64,000 nt of DNA, taken from positions 1-64,000 of the forward strand of contig CAJTZQ010000007.1 in assembly GCA_910583795.1 (NCBI GenBank), written 5' to 3'. Of this stretch, positions 1 to 9,156 are shown in pieces. The stretch's first letter is position 1; each line of letters begins with the position of its first letter. Below the pieces are notes generated by a model. The model was not told where the DNA came from, searched no databases, and saw nothing but the letters and a program-made list of their open reading frames with translations. This stretch comes from an uncultured Muribaculaceae bacterium. GTDB lineage: Bacteria; Bacteroidota; Bacteroidia; Bacteroidales; Muribaculaceae. The translations under genes and the position numbers were made by a program.

Positions 1-45
1 GTTATGCCCTATAACATTTTTTCAAAATCAAATTTAAACAGTTTC

Positions 46-780
46 TTAGAATTTAATATAGAAATCTTTTCCTAATTCCTTATACTGAGGAGTAGGAAGT
101 CCGCTGTTGTCAAACATCGTAAGAACCATATCATCCGTCATGGAGAAGTTGTCCACCGACAAATATTTGTGGTCTTTTGTAAACTCTATCATAACTCTCT
201 TAATCGGGGATTCCCTACGATTCCTGACAAAAAGCACCCTATCGGGAGAAAGTCCATTGGCAATTCCAACGGTACATAATTGATTAAAAAACTCCGACGG
301 TACTATCATTGCAAGTTTACCATCATTTTTCAGTAATCCGGCTGAACCTTTAATAAGAGATGTGGGGGAAAATTCAGCCTGATGCCGCGCAACTTCCCGA
401 GGGGTGGCAGGATATTTCACACCGGACTCAAAAAAAGGAGGATTACTTACAATCATGTCAAAAGAATCATGCTCTTCATTCACGAGTTCATTAAAAGATA
501 TATTATTTGGATGGATCCTTTCATTCCATATAGAATTTTGAAAATTTTCAGAAGCTTCCTCAATGGAATCTTTATCGATATCGATGGCAATCACCTCAGC
601 ATCAGGCACACGCTGTGCAAGCATCAGGGCGATAACGCCACACCCGGTACCGGCATCAAGAATTCTTTTTCCCGTAGGAGATGCCCAAGAACCTATCAAG
701 ACCCCGTCTACACCCACCTTCATGCTGCTGCGAGTATGGCTAACGGAAAACTTTTTGAAATGAAACAATCCATCTTTCAT
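46..780 (-). CDS. trmN6: tRNA1(Val) adenine-37 N6-methyltransferase (TrmN6/YfiC family)
   Basis: A SAM-dependent methyltransferase of 244 residues. It has a Rossmann motif I (DAGTGCG, residues 42-48) and the amino-methyltransferase signature NPPF (residues 113-116) that marks N6-adenine enzymes. Length and architecture match the TrmN6 family, which methylates A37 in tRNA-Val. The ATG lies 4 nt after a -7-like box on the minus strand and is divergent from lon, with 36 bp between the two start codons. The stop is close to the window edge. The closest alternative would be another small N6-adenine methyltransferase such as an HemK/RlmF relative, but the N-terminal FxFKKFSV segment favours TrmN6. 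Confidence 0.88.
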   Translation of the reverse strand: MKDGLFHFKKFSVSHTRSSMKVGVDGVLIGSWASPTGKRILDAGTGCGVIALMLAQRVPDAEVIAIDIDKDSIEEASENFQNSIWNERIHPNNISFNELVNEEHDSFDMIVSNPPFFESGVKYPATPREVARHQAEFSPTSLIKGSAGLLKNDGKLAMIVPSEFFNQLCTVGIANGLSPDRVLFVRNRRESPIKRVMIEFTKDHKYLSVDNFSMTDDMVLTMFDNSGLPTPQYKELGKDFYIKF

Positions 781-784
781 GCTG

Positions 785-812
785 CAAATATAATCAGAAA
801 TGAGTAACTTTG
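785..812. promoter_or_regulatory. Divergent -7 boxes of trmN6 (minus) and lon (plus)
   Basis: The plus strand carries TAACTTTG at 805-812 and the minus strand carries TATATTTG at 792-785. Both match the Bacteroidales -7 consensus TAnnTTTG. Each box ends exactly 4 nt before the ATG of its gene, so transcription would begin at or next to the start codon and the mRNAs may be leaderless. No clear -33 TTTG is visible at the expected distance for either. Confidence 0.5.
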
Positions 813-816
813 CACT

Positions 817-3270
817 ATGTTAAAGAAGAAACATCCGTTAAAGACTACAGAATCCGCCGAAATTAGCATCAGCGGTTCTTTTATAGCCGAGTTTCCATCG
901 GACGACAACATCAATTCTTTTGAATTTGATGCTACTCAAATCACACTTTTACCTCTGTTCAATACAGTGGCGTTCCCCGGGATGCCTCAACCGGTGAAAT
1001 TAGAAAATGAATATGTAGAAGAATTGGTTGAGAAAGCATATAAAACTCATGAAACCCTATTGGCTGTCACAGTCCGAGAAAACATCGAAACTCCTACAAA
1101 AGTTAAAGATTTTTACCCTGTCGGAGTGCTCTGCAAAGTTGCGAAAGTTATCAAAATGCCCGGGACTGTGCCCGTGGCATTCATATCCACGAATTTAAGA
1201 TGCAAACTCAAACGGATTGCAAAAAAAACGCCATGGATCACAGCCTCTGTAGAGCCCATTGCTCCTGTCTCCGGTAATGCTGATGATTACGAAATTGAAT
1301 GCCTATATGACAATATCAATCAGGCTTACGACCACGTAATGTCGTATGTGCCTGACCAGGATAAGGAAAGGATTCAATATTCTGTAAAAGAACTTGGAGG
1401 AAAAATTGAGCCGTCTATCTATTTCATGGCTTCCAATTCCCCTCTAACTACGGCAGAGCGCAACGAACTCCTGAATGCGGAAAGCATAAAAGACCTGCTT
1501 GAAACTTTTTTGAAATGTCTCGACATATCCCTACAAAAACTTGAAATTCAAGCAAGTATTCATATGCGCACCCACGAAGACCTAAACAAGCAGCAGAAAG
1601 AGCATTTCCTTCAGCAGCAACTTCGTGCCATTCAGAATGAACTTGGTGAAGATTCCGACAATTCAGACGTAGAGGAGTTGAAAAATCGTGCCAAAAAGAA
1701 AATATGGAGTAAGGAGGCAAAGGAGCACTTTGACAAAGAATTAAAAAAACTCCAGCGATTCAACTCTCAGAATCCCGAATATTCAATACAATATTCCTAC
1801 CTTGACAGCTTGCTCAATCTCCCCTGGAATCATTTTTCTCCTGATAATTTTGCATTATCCAAGGTGGAAAAAATATTGAATCGTGACCATTACGGATTGG
1901 AGATGGTAAAAGAGCGTATCATCGAGCAGATGGCGGTAATCAAGATGAGAAACGACATGAAAGCCCCTATCATCTGCCTCTATGGTCCTCCCGGGGTTGG
2001 TAAAACTTCTCTTGGCAAATCTATTGCAGATGCTCTGGGCAGAGAATATGCCCGTGTATCGTTAGGAGGGCTTCATGATGAAGCTGAAATTCGTGGACAC
2101 AGACGCACATATATTGGCGCGATGCCGGGAAGAATCTTATCAGCTCTCGCAAAATGCGGCACAGGGAATCCGGTGTTTGTCCTTGATGAAATAGACAAAA
2201 TCGGTAAAGATTTCAAGGGGGATCCATCCACAGCTCTTCTTGAGGTTCTCGATCCTGAACAGAACAGCAAATTTCATGACAATTATATCGATGTAGACTA
2301 CGATCTTTCCAAAATACTGTTTATTGCAACAGCTAATAATCTGTCTGACATTTCACGTCCACTTCTCGACAGAATGGAGATTATTGAAATCGGTGGTTAT
2401 ATCCCTGAAGAAAAAATTGAAATTGCCAGACGCCATCTTGTGCCCAAGTGCCTCAAAGACCATGGTCTTGAAGAAAATGAAATTTCATTTGACAAACCGG
2501 CTTTGGAATATATGATTTCAAGATACACACGTGAGTCAGGCGTGCGACAACTCGAGAAAAAAATTGCCAAAGTATTGAGAAAAGTCGTCAGACTGAAAGC
2601 ATCCGACAAAGAATATCCAAAAGAAATAACGGTTGATCTTGTTAAGGAATATCTTGGCAAAGAAGAGGTAAATCCTGATTTTTATGAGAACAACAAATTT
2701 GCCGGTGTTGTGACAGGCCTTGCATGGACTCAAGTTGGCGGTGAAATCCTGTTCATTGAATCATCATTGTCGCCTGGGAATGGTGAAAAACTTACCCTTA
2801 CAGGAAACTTGGGAGACGTGATGAAAGAATCTGCCGCCATAGCATTACAATATCTGAAAGCCCACGCAAAAAAATTAGGTATTGATCCTGAACTTTTCAC
2901 TAAAGTGAATGTGCATATTCATGTGCCTGAAGGAGCTATCCCCAAAGATGGTCCGTCGGCAGGAGTCACTATGGCAACTTCTTTGGCATCAGCATTCTTA
3001 GGGAAGAAAGTGCGTGACAAGATTGCAATGACCGGTGAAATCACTCTTCGAGGGAAAGTTCTTCCTGTTGGAGGAATCAAAGAAAAAATCCTTGCTGCAA
3101 AACGAGCAGGAATAAAAGACATCATGCTGTCTGAAGAAAACCGCAAAGATATCGAAGAAATCAACGATAGATATCTAAAAGGGTTAACATTCCATTTTGT
3201 AGAAACAGTGGAAGATGTGCTTGATTATGCTTTACTTCCTGAACTTGCAGAAAACAGATTCGATATCTGA
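817..3270 (+). CDS. lon: ATP-dependent endopeptidase La (Lon protease)
   Basis: A full-length LonA of 817 residues that degrades misfolded and regulatory proteins in the cytosol. The order is an N-terminal substrate-binding domain (from about residue 40), a coiled linker, and an AAA+ domain with Walker A GPPGVGKT near residue 390 and Walker B VFVLDEID near 454. The C-terminal protease domain has the Ser-Lys dyad: Ser714 in DGPSAG and Lys757 in GGIKEK. The next in-frame Met lies inside the N domain, so the ATG used here is the only sensible start, although it sits only 4 nt behind a promoter-like box. The gene is transcribed away from trmN6 and ends before a strong bidirectional terminator. 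Confidence 0.97.
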   Translation: MLKKKHPLKTTESAEISISGSFIAEFPSDDNINSFEFDATQITLLPLFNTVAFPGMPQPVKLENEYVEELVEKAYKTHETLLAVTVRENIETPTKVKDFYPVGVLCKVAKVIKMPGTVPVAFISTNLRCKLKRIAKKTPWITASVEPIAPVSGNADDYEIECLYDNINQAYDHVMSYVPDQDKERIQYSVKELGGKIEPSIYFMASNSPLTTAERNELLNAESIKDLLETFLKCLDISLQKLEIQASIHMRTHEDLNKQQKEHFLQQQLRAIQNELGEDSDNSDVEELKNRAKKKIWSKEAKEHFDKELKKLQRFNSQNPEYSIQYSYLDSLLNLPWNHFSPDNFALSKVEKILNRDHYGLEMVKERIIEQMAVIKMRNDMKAPIICLYGPPGVGKTSLGKSIADALGREYARVSLGGLHDEAEIRGHRRTYIGAMPGRILSALAKCGTGNPVFVLDEIDKIGKDFKGDPSTALLEVLDPEQNSKFHDNYIDVDYDLSKILFIATANNLSDISRPLLDRMEIIEIGGYIPEEKIEIARRHLVPKCLKDHGLEENEISFDKPALEYMISRYTRESGVRQLEKKIAKVLRKVVRLKASDKEYPKEITVDLVKEYLGKEEVNPDFYENNKFAGVVTGLAWTQVGGEILFIESSLSPGNGEKLTLTGNLGDVMKESAAIALQYLKAHAKKLGIDPELFTKVNVHIHVPEGAIPKDGPSAGVTMATSLASAFLGKKVRDKIAMTGEITLRGKVLPVGGIKEKILAAKRAGIKDIMLSEENRKDIEEINDRYLKGLTFHFVETVEDVLDYALLPELAENRFDI

Positions 3271-3338
3271 AGCATGAATATTTTGGATTGAAAGTTTTAA
3301 TATATAACCTTATACTCTCTATCCAACTAAATTCTTAG

Positions 3339-3387
3339 AATAAAGTCAGGGCTACAGCTTTATTTGAGCTGTAGCCCTGACTTTATT
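3339..3387. terminator. Bidirectional terminator between lon and sulP
   Basis: A perfect 21-bp inverted repeat (3339-3359 and 3367-3387) with a 7-nt loop. Its ends are A/T rich, so the hairpin has a T-rich tail in both directions. It lies between the convergent lon and sulP genes. Confidence 0.85.
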
Positions 3388-3419
3388 CAGAAGTTTCGTT
3401 TATTCCTGTATGAAGTTTA

Positions 3420-5156
3420 TTATGCCTGAGGTTGAAGATTCAGATTATTTGTGTTCTTCTCACCTTCAAGTTCCCACACAATTTTATTTGCCATTTTAAC
3501 AGCGATTGAAATATGAGGACAAATATGATCCTTACCTATCAATTTGTCTATTCCGACATGTTCGAGCACAGCTCTGACATTTTCGTTTACTCCGGATAGC
3601 ACCACATGTATACCCTCCTCTTGTGAAGAACGTATCAATATTTCAAGGTTATGAACTGCAGTAGCATCAATGAAAGGCACTCTTCTCATACGTATAATAC
3701 GTACCTTGGGAGTATCTCCCATAGTTGAACGCATCATCTCATCAAACTTTGTGGCAATGCCAAAGAAGAACGGACCATCGATTTCATAAACCTGCACACC
3801 TTTTGCAACGTCAAGGACTTCATGAGCACTTGACTCGGTTCCTTCCGCCACATCAAGTTGTTCGCTGTATACTTTTATCTGAACATTTTCTGTGACACGG
3901 CGCAAGAACAATATGACTGCAAGCAATAGTCCGATTTCTATTGCGATAGTAAGATCAAAAATAACTGTAAGAAGGAAAGTTACAATCAAAACAGTGACAT
4001 CACTCTTGGGATTTTTTAGAATTGCCTTCACTGTTCGCCAACCGCTCATGTTATAGCTTACCACAAGAAGTACGGCAGCAAGACAAGCCATCGGTACAAG
4101 GTTGATGAGAGGCATCATGAAAAGGAAAATCAAAAGAAGCACAACTGCATGGATGATACCTGCCACCGGTGTGCGACCGCCATTTGTTATATTGGTCATA
4201 GTGCGGGCAATTGCACCGGTCACGGGGATGCCTCCAAAGAAAGGAACAACCATGTTTGCAACTCCCTGTCCTATCAATTCAGTGTTCGAGCGGGTGTTGG
4301 ACCCTGTCACACCATCTGCTACCGTTGCCGAAAGAAGTGACTCTATTGATCCAAGCACTGCAATTGTAAATGCTGATGGGAGAAGAAGATTGATTGTATC
4401 CATAGAGAGGGCAAAACCTTGAGGAGCAGGGATGGCAGTTGCCATTTCCCCAAATCTGTCTCCTATAGTGGCTACATGATAGTCAGGGAAATAGGTATTG
4501 AGAACCCATACCCCAAAGGTAACAACGACAATTGCGATCAAAGCTCCAGGTAGTTTTTTCGAAATCATCGGAATGGTTGTAATAATGATCAATGAAACTA
4601 CTCCAACCATTGTTGATACGATATCAATATTACCTAAATTACTGAAATATACTCCCCATTTCGGTATAAAAGCAGCAGGCACATCGGTGAGTCCAAGACC
4701 GAAAAAATCATTCATCTGTGTGGAGAAGATAGTCAATGCTATACCTGCCGTGAAACCGACGACAATAGGATATGGTATAAATTTAATTACTGTACCTAAA
4801 TGGAACAAACCCATGAGTACTAATATCAAACCTGCCATAAAGGTGGCTATCGCCAATCCCTCGAGTCCAAAGTTTTCAATAATACCATAAACGATAATAA
4901 TAAATGCACCTGTCGGTCCTCCTATCTGAACAGAACAACCGCCCAGGGCAGAAACAAGAAAACCACCTATAATAGCGGTTATCAAACCTACTGTAGGACT
5001 CACCCCACTTGCTATTGCAAATGCAACCGCAAGGGGCAATGCCACAATACCTACGACAATACCCGCAATAAGGTCTGTCTTAAACCGGGAGAAAGAATAA
5101 TCCCTCATAGCCGAAATCAACTTCGGCTTGAAATCAATGGGGCCCGAAAATGTCAT
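3420..5156 (-). CDS. SulP (SLC26)-family inorganic anion transporter with STAS domain
   Basis: A 578-residue inner-membrane protein with 10-14 hydrophobic segments in the N-terminal two thirds and a cytoplasmic STAS domain from about residue 440 to 555. The N-terminus has the family pattern of a short polar stretch followed by DLIAGIVVGIVALPLAVAFA. Family members carry sulfate, bicarbonate or related anions. The substrate cannot be told from the sequence, and no carbonic anhydrase or sulfate assimilation gene is adjacent. It is monocistronic, bounded by the terminator at 3339 and its own promoter near 5223. Confidence 0.92.
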   Translation of the reverse strand: MTFSGPIDFKPKLISAMRDYSFSRFKTDLIAGIVVGIVALPLAVAFAIASGVSPTVGLITAIIGGFLVSALGGCSVQIGGPTGAFIIIVYGIIENFGLEGLAIATFMAGLILVLMGLFHLGTVIKFIPYPIVVGFTAGIALTIFSTQMNDFFGLGLTDVPAAFIPKWGVYFSNLGNIDIVSTMVGVVSLIIITTIPMISKKLPGALIAIVVVTFGVWVLNTYFPDYHVATIGDRFGEMATAIPAPQGFALSMDTINLLLPSAFTIAVLGSIESLLSATVADGVTGSNTRSNTELIGQGVANMVVPFFGGIPVTGAIARTMTNITNGGRTPVAGIIHAVVLLLIFLFMMPLINLVPMACLAAVLLVVSYNMSGWRTVKAILKNPKSDVTVLIVTFLLTVIFDLTIAIEIGLLLAVILFLRRVTENVQIKVYSEQLDVAEGTESSAHEVLDVAKGVQVYEIDGPFFFGIATKFDEMMRSTMGDTPKVRIIRMRRVPFIDATAVHNLEILIRSSQEEGIHVVLSGVNENVRAVLEHVGIDKLIGKDHICPHISIAVKMANKIVWELEGEKNTNNLNLQPQA

Positions 5157-5222
5157 AATGTCAAGTGTTGATTAGCACACAATAAAATTGTCTAAAAAAT
5201 AGTACAAACTCTTTTAACGGCA

Positions 5223-5230
5223 CAAAATTA
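5223..5230 (-). promoter_or_regulatory. Putative -7 box of sulP
   Basis: The minus strand reads TAATTTTG, matching TAnnTTTG. It lies about 67 nt upstream of the sulP ATG, giving a leader of roughly 60 nt. The -33 element is weak. Confidence 0.4.
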
Positions 5231-5309
5231 CGAAATATATGTTAAAAAACATAATAATACAACATATTTAACTCTTCAAATCTTCCCGCATCGGATAAAT
5301 TCAAAACAA

Positions 5310-5359
5310 AATAATCCCGCATACAAATATTTCTAAAACATTTTGCATACGGGATTATT
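5310..5359 (-). terminator. Terminator of the pyrG-purF-like unit
   Basis: A 10-bp inverted repeat (AATAATCCCG at 5310-5319, CGGGATTATT at 5350-5359) enclosing a 30-nt loop, about 30 nt downstream of the purF-like stop. The minus-strand 3' flank is T-rich. Confidence 0.6.
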
Positions 5360-5387
5360 CTAACTTATAATCTTTTACTGAACAGCC

Positions 5388-7265
5388 TTAATCTCTTGCG
5401 GACACCCTTCCCTCATAGTAATTTATAAATGCCTTGTTTACAAGACGGTTACCTCCGATGGTAGGATAATCCCCTGTGAAATACCAATCACCCGGATGTT
5501 CGGGAATTGCAACATGCATCTCTTCAACAGATTGGTAAACAATCTCTATCTCTGCGTGTGTGTCGTGAGGAGTTAGAAGTTCAGCTATCTTGGCAGATAC
5601 CTCTTCATCAGAGAAGGGAGAATAAATATCTTTTACATAGTTTCTGACCTGATCTTTCGGAAGACTATCCTGATTCTTACACTTCCGATAAACTTCGTCT
5701 ATCACACTTTTCATCCCTCTTTCTTCCAATAATGCCATGGCAGCCTTAAAAGCAATAAACTCTCCCATACGAGACATGTCTATTCCATAACAATCCGGGA
5801 ATCTTACTTGAGGAGAACTTGACACAATAACCATTTTACGCGGATGAAGGCGATCAAGAATCCGGATAATCGACTGCTTAAGTGTTGTACCGCGAACGAT
5901 GCTGTCATCAATAACGACGAGATTGTCTCCCGGATTTATCGATCCATAGGTTATGTCATAAACATGAGTCGCAAGATCGTTTCTGACAGAACTTTCTGCA
6001 ATAAAGGTGCGGAGTTTGATGTCTTTGATAGCTACCTTTTCTCTCCTCACCCGCCTGCGCAGCACATTTGCTATATTCTCGTCAGTAAGGTCTCCTGACT
6101 GAGAGAGTTGTTGAATCTCCTTTATTTTACTTTTTATGAGATAGTTTTCCACTCCGGCAAGGAGTCCATAGAAAGCAACTTCCGCGGTGTTTGGAATAAA
6201 TGAAAATACAGTTTTGTCTATATCATAATCAATTGCCTTCAACACCGGATGAACAAGTTTCCTACCGAGCATCTTGCGTTCCTTATATATATCATAATCG
6301 GATCCGCGTGAAAAGTAGATACGTTCAAAACTGCATTTTGCATTTCTGCCTTTGGGCAAAATGTGATCGATTCTCGATGTGCCGTCGCGGTCAACTATCA
6401 ATGCATCTCCCGGCTCAAGTTCCTTTACATCATCAAGTGCGAGATTGAAAGCCGTCTGAATAACCGGACGCTCACTTGCAACAACAACAATCTCATCGTC
6501 ACGATAATAAAATGCCGGTCGGATACCGTTGGGATCTCTCATCGCCCACATGTCTCCGTTTCCCACGATTCCACATATCACATATCCACCATCCCAGATC
6601 GGGGAGCAACGCCTGAGCACATTGCTGACATTAAGGTCGCGGGCTATGGCATGAGAGAGATCAAGAGCCGAAAGCCCGGCTTCATGATGAATTTTATACA
6701 GACGTTCATTTTCCCTGTCGAGACCATGGCCTAATTGCTCAAGCAATATGAATGTGTCTGCATAAAGACGCGGGTGCTGTCCCTTCTCAATAATTGAATT
6801 GAAGATTTCATCTACATTGGTCATGTTGAAATTCCCACAAAGCAACATATTGCGTGAGCTCCAGTTATTACGTCTCATAAAGGGATGCACATAATTAATA
6901 CCGGATCTGCCTGTGGTGCTGTAGCGAAGGTGTCCCATATAAACTTCTCCGACAAACGGCGCCTGACTCATTTCCATTCCTTCGCTGATACAGGTTTCAA
7001 TCTGCTGATGAGCATTAGCAAAAATATCGGTTATGGCATCGGCTCCCTGTGCTCTTTGGCGGAATATATATTCCTGACCCGGAGGCACATCAAGCTTCAC
7101 ACATCCGATTCCGGCAGCTTCCTGACCCCTGTTGTGTTCCTTTTCCATGATCAGATACAGTTTGTCCAATCCATAGAGTTCTGAACCATACTTCTCCTTA
7201 TAATATGAAAGTGGTTTAAGCAGACGGATCATTGCTACGCCGCATTCATGTTTTATCAATTCCAT
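5388..7265 (-). CDS. Amidophosphoribosyltransferase-like protein (PurF family, long Bacteroidales form)
   Basis: A 625-residue Ntn-type glutamine amidotransferase fused to a phosphoribosyltransferase domain. PurF enzymes catalyse the first committed step of purine synthesis (PRPP plus glutamine to phosphoribosylamine). Cys8 in ECGVAMIRL is the expected nucleophile after a 7-residue propeptide. The PRPP loop VVIDDSIVRGTT is intact near residues 445-457, and YFSRGSD matches the family FARPDS region. It is about 120 residues longer than E. coli PurF, with extra sequence between the domains and at the C-terminus. It lies 18 nt downstream of pyrG, so the two are probably co-transcribed. It could be a paralogue of a shorter PurF elsewhere, so no symbol is given. 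Confidence 0.8.
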   Translation of the reverse strand: MELIKHECGVAMIRLLKPLSYYKEKYGSELYGLDKLYLIMEKEHNRGQEAAGIGCVKLDVPPGQEYIFRQRAQGADAITDIFANAHQQIETCISEGMEMSQAPFVGEVYMGHLRYSTTGRSGINYVHPFMRRNNWSSRNMLLCGNFNMTNVDEIFNSIIEKGQHPRLYADTFILLEQLGHGLDRENERLYKIHHEAGLSALDLSHAIARDLNVSNVLRRCSPIWDGGYVICGIVGNGDMWAMRDPNGIRPAFYYRDDEIVVVASERPVIQTAFNLALDDVKELEPGDALIVDRDGTSRIDHILPKGRNAKCSFERIYFSRGSDYDIYKERKMLGRKLVHPVLKAIDYDIDKTVFSFIPNTAEVAFYGLLAGVENYLIKSKIKEIQQLSQSGDLTDENIANVLRRRVRREKVAIKDIKLRTFIAESSVRNDLATHVYDITYGSINPGDNLVVIDDSIVRGTTLKQSIIRILDRLHPRKMVIVSSSPQVRFPDCYGIDMSRMGEFIAFKAAMALLEERGMKSVIDEVYRKCKNQDSLPKDQVRNYVKDIYSPFSDEEVSAKIAELLTPHDTHAEIEIVYQSVEEMHVAIPEHPGDWYFTGDYPTIGGNRLVNKAFINYYEGRVSARD

Positions 7266-7283
7266 TGATCGATCTGATTAGCG

Positions 7284-8900
7284 TTATTGATTCTTATTAT
7301 CGCTATTTGCAATTGCAGCCTTTATAAAGGAAATGAATAGTGGATTTGGATTCAACACTGTAGACTGATATTCCGGATGGTATTGAGTGCCCACATACCA
7401 TGTCAGTTGCGGCACTTGTACAACTTCCACCAAACCGGTTCCGGGATTTTCACCAACACATTTCAGACCTGCCTCTTCAAATCGTTCACGATAATCTTCG
7501 TTAAACTCAAAACGATGGCGATGACGCTCCTTTATAAGTTCGCATCCATACGCCTCTGCCGGAATAGACCCTTTCTTGAGTCTGCATTCGTAAGCGCCAA
7601 GCCGCATAGTGCCACCCATGTTTGAAATGCTTTTTTGTTCTTCCATAAGGTCTATCACGTTATGGGCGGTGTGTGGGTCCATCTCCGTGGAGTTGGCATC
7701 AACCAGACCGAGTACATTTCTGGCATACTCTATCACCATGCATTGCATTCCGAGACAAATACCAAATGTAGGCATGTCATGTTCGCGACACCATTTCAGA
7801 GCCACAAATTTACCTTCAATTCCTCGTTGACCGAATCCCGGGGCGATTACAACTCCGTCCATGCCGGAAAGTTTCTCGTCAACATTCTTATCATCAAGTT
7901 TCTCGGAATGGATATAGACAAGATTAAGCTTATGGTCGCAATAAGTGGCAGCCTGCATGAGGGATTCATTAATAGATTTATATGCATCCTGCAACTCCAC
8001 ATATTTCCCGACAAGTCCTATTGTAACAACCTTCTCTGCTGAATCAAGTTTACGCAAAAATTCATTCCAGGCGCTGTGGTTTGGCTCACCTTTGCTTTCA
8101 GTGCCTGTAAATTTTAGCACAAGATCATCAAGATGTTGTTCGTGCATCATGGTCGGCACCTTATATATAGTAGACGCATCAATGCTCTGGATAACCGCTT
8201 CCGGAGCGACATTACAAAACTGAGCCACCTTCCTTCGCATTGACAGAGGAATATCCTTCTCAGTGCGTAATACAAGGATGTCTGGCTGGATACCTATCGC
8301 CTGAAGTTGTTTTACAGAATGTTGAGTAGGTTTTGTCTTGAGTTCTTTGGCAGCCTTTAAATAAGGGACATAAGTTAGATGAAGACTTAAAGCATTTTTT
8401 CCAAGCTCCCATTTGAGCTGTCTGACCGCTTCAAGAAAAGGGGTGGATTCTATATCGCCCACCGTGCCCCCGATTTCAGTAATTACGAAATCAAATTTCC
8501 CGGTGTTTCCCAAACTTTTAACATTTCGTTTGATTTCGTCAGTTATGTGAGGGATTATTTGTACAGTCTTACCGAGATAATCACCTCGCCGTTCCTTGTC
8601 TATGACCGATTGGTAAATTCTACCGGTAGTGACATTGTTTGCTCGAGTGGTTTGAATATTGGTAAACCGTTCGTAGTGCCCGAGATCAAGATCAGCTTCA
8701 TGCCCGTCGACAGTGACGTAGCACTCACCGTGTTCATAAGGATTCAAAGTGCCCGGATCAATATTGATATATGGGTCGAACTTTTGAATTGTTACACTGT
8801 AGCCTCTTGACAATAGAAGTCTTGCGAGTGACGAAGAGATAATCCCCTTACCGAGTGATGAAACCACTCCTCCCGTCACGAAAATGTATTTTGTTTCCAC
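7284..8900 (-). CDS. pyrG: CTP synthase
   Basis: A 538-residue enzyme that aminates UTP to CTP using glutamine and ATP. The N-terminal synthetase domain begins with the family signature KYIFVTGGVVSSLGKGI. The C-terminal class I glutaminase domain has the nucleophile motif GICLGMQC near residue 385 and the HPEYQ histidine-glutamate pair near the end. The length is standard for the family. The start is a GTG codon at 8898-8900; no ATG is available before the P-loop-like motif. It is the first gene of a two-gene unit with the PurF-like gene. Confidence 0.97.
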   Translation of the reverse strand: METKYIFVTGGVVSSLGKGIISSSLARLLLSRGYSVTIQKFDPYINIDPGTLNPYEHGECYVTVDGHEADLDLGHYERFTNIQTTRANNVTTGRIYQSVIDKERRGDYLGKTVQIIPHITDEIKRNVKSLGNTGKFDFVITEIGGTVGDIESTPFLEAVRQLKWELGKNALSLHLTYVPYLKAAKELKTKPTQHSVKQLQAIGIQPDILVLRTEKDIPLSMRRKVAQFCNVAPEAVIQSIDASTIYKVPTMMHEQHLDDLVLKFTGTESKGEPNHSAWNEFLRKLDSAEKVVTIGLVGKYVELQDAYKSINESLMQAATYCDHKLNLVYIHSEKLDDKNVDEKLSGMDGVVIAPGFGQRGIEGKFVALKWCREHDMPTFGICLGMQCMVIEYARNVLGLVDANSTEMDPHTAHNVIDLMEEQKSISNMGGTMRLGAYECRLKKGSIPAEAYGCELIKERHRHRFEFNEDYRERFEEAGLKCVGENPGTGLVEVVQVPQLTWYVGTQYHPEYQSTVLNPNPLFISFIKAAIANSDNKNQ

Positions 8901-8925
8901 GGATAAAATATATTAGTCCGGGACA

Positions 8926-8933
8926 CAAAATTA
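8926..8933 (-). promoter_or_regulatory. Putative -7 box of pyrG
   Basis: The minus strand reads TAATTTTG about 26 nt upstream of the GTG start, matching TAnnTTTG. A well-spaced -33 TTTG is not evident. Confidence 0.4.
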
Positions 8934-9058
8934 CAAAAATATTAATAAACCAACATCAAAATTCCGCAAAAAATTAAGAATATGTTTACTTTTTACATTA
9001 TGTCAAAAGCAAACATACTCTAAAAACAGATAAAATTTGATTATCTAACCATATAAAA

Positions 9059-9097
9059 ACCGCGTTGATTCGTCTTGTTGAACGTAATCAGCGCGGT
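9059..9097 (-). terminator. Terminator of the LRR/transglutaminase gene
   Basis: A 12-bp stem with one G-U pair (9059-9070 with 9086-9097). On the minus strand it is followed by a run of five T. It lies about 60 nt after the stop of the upstream minus-strand gene. Confidence 0.7.
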
Positions 9098-9156
9098 CGA
9101 TTGTCCGGCAATTATGATTATAATGATACCGTTATTTGCGGTATTTCGACGTAATT

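Noticed and set aside
8926..8960. Full -33/-7 promoter for pyrG
   Set aside because: The -7 box is good, but the nearest TTTG is 23 nt away, outside the usual spacing, so only the -7 box is listed.
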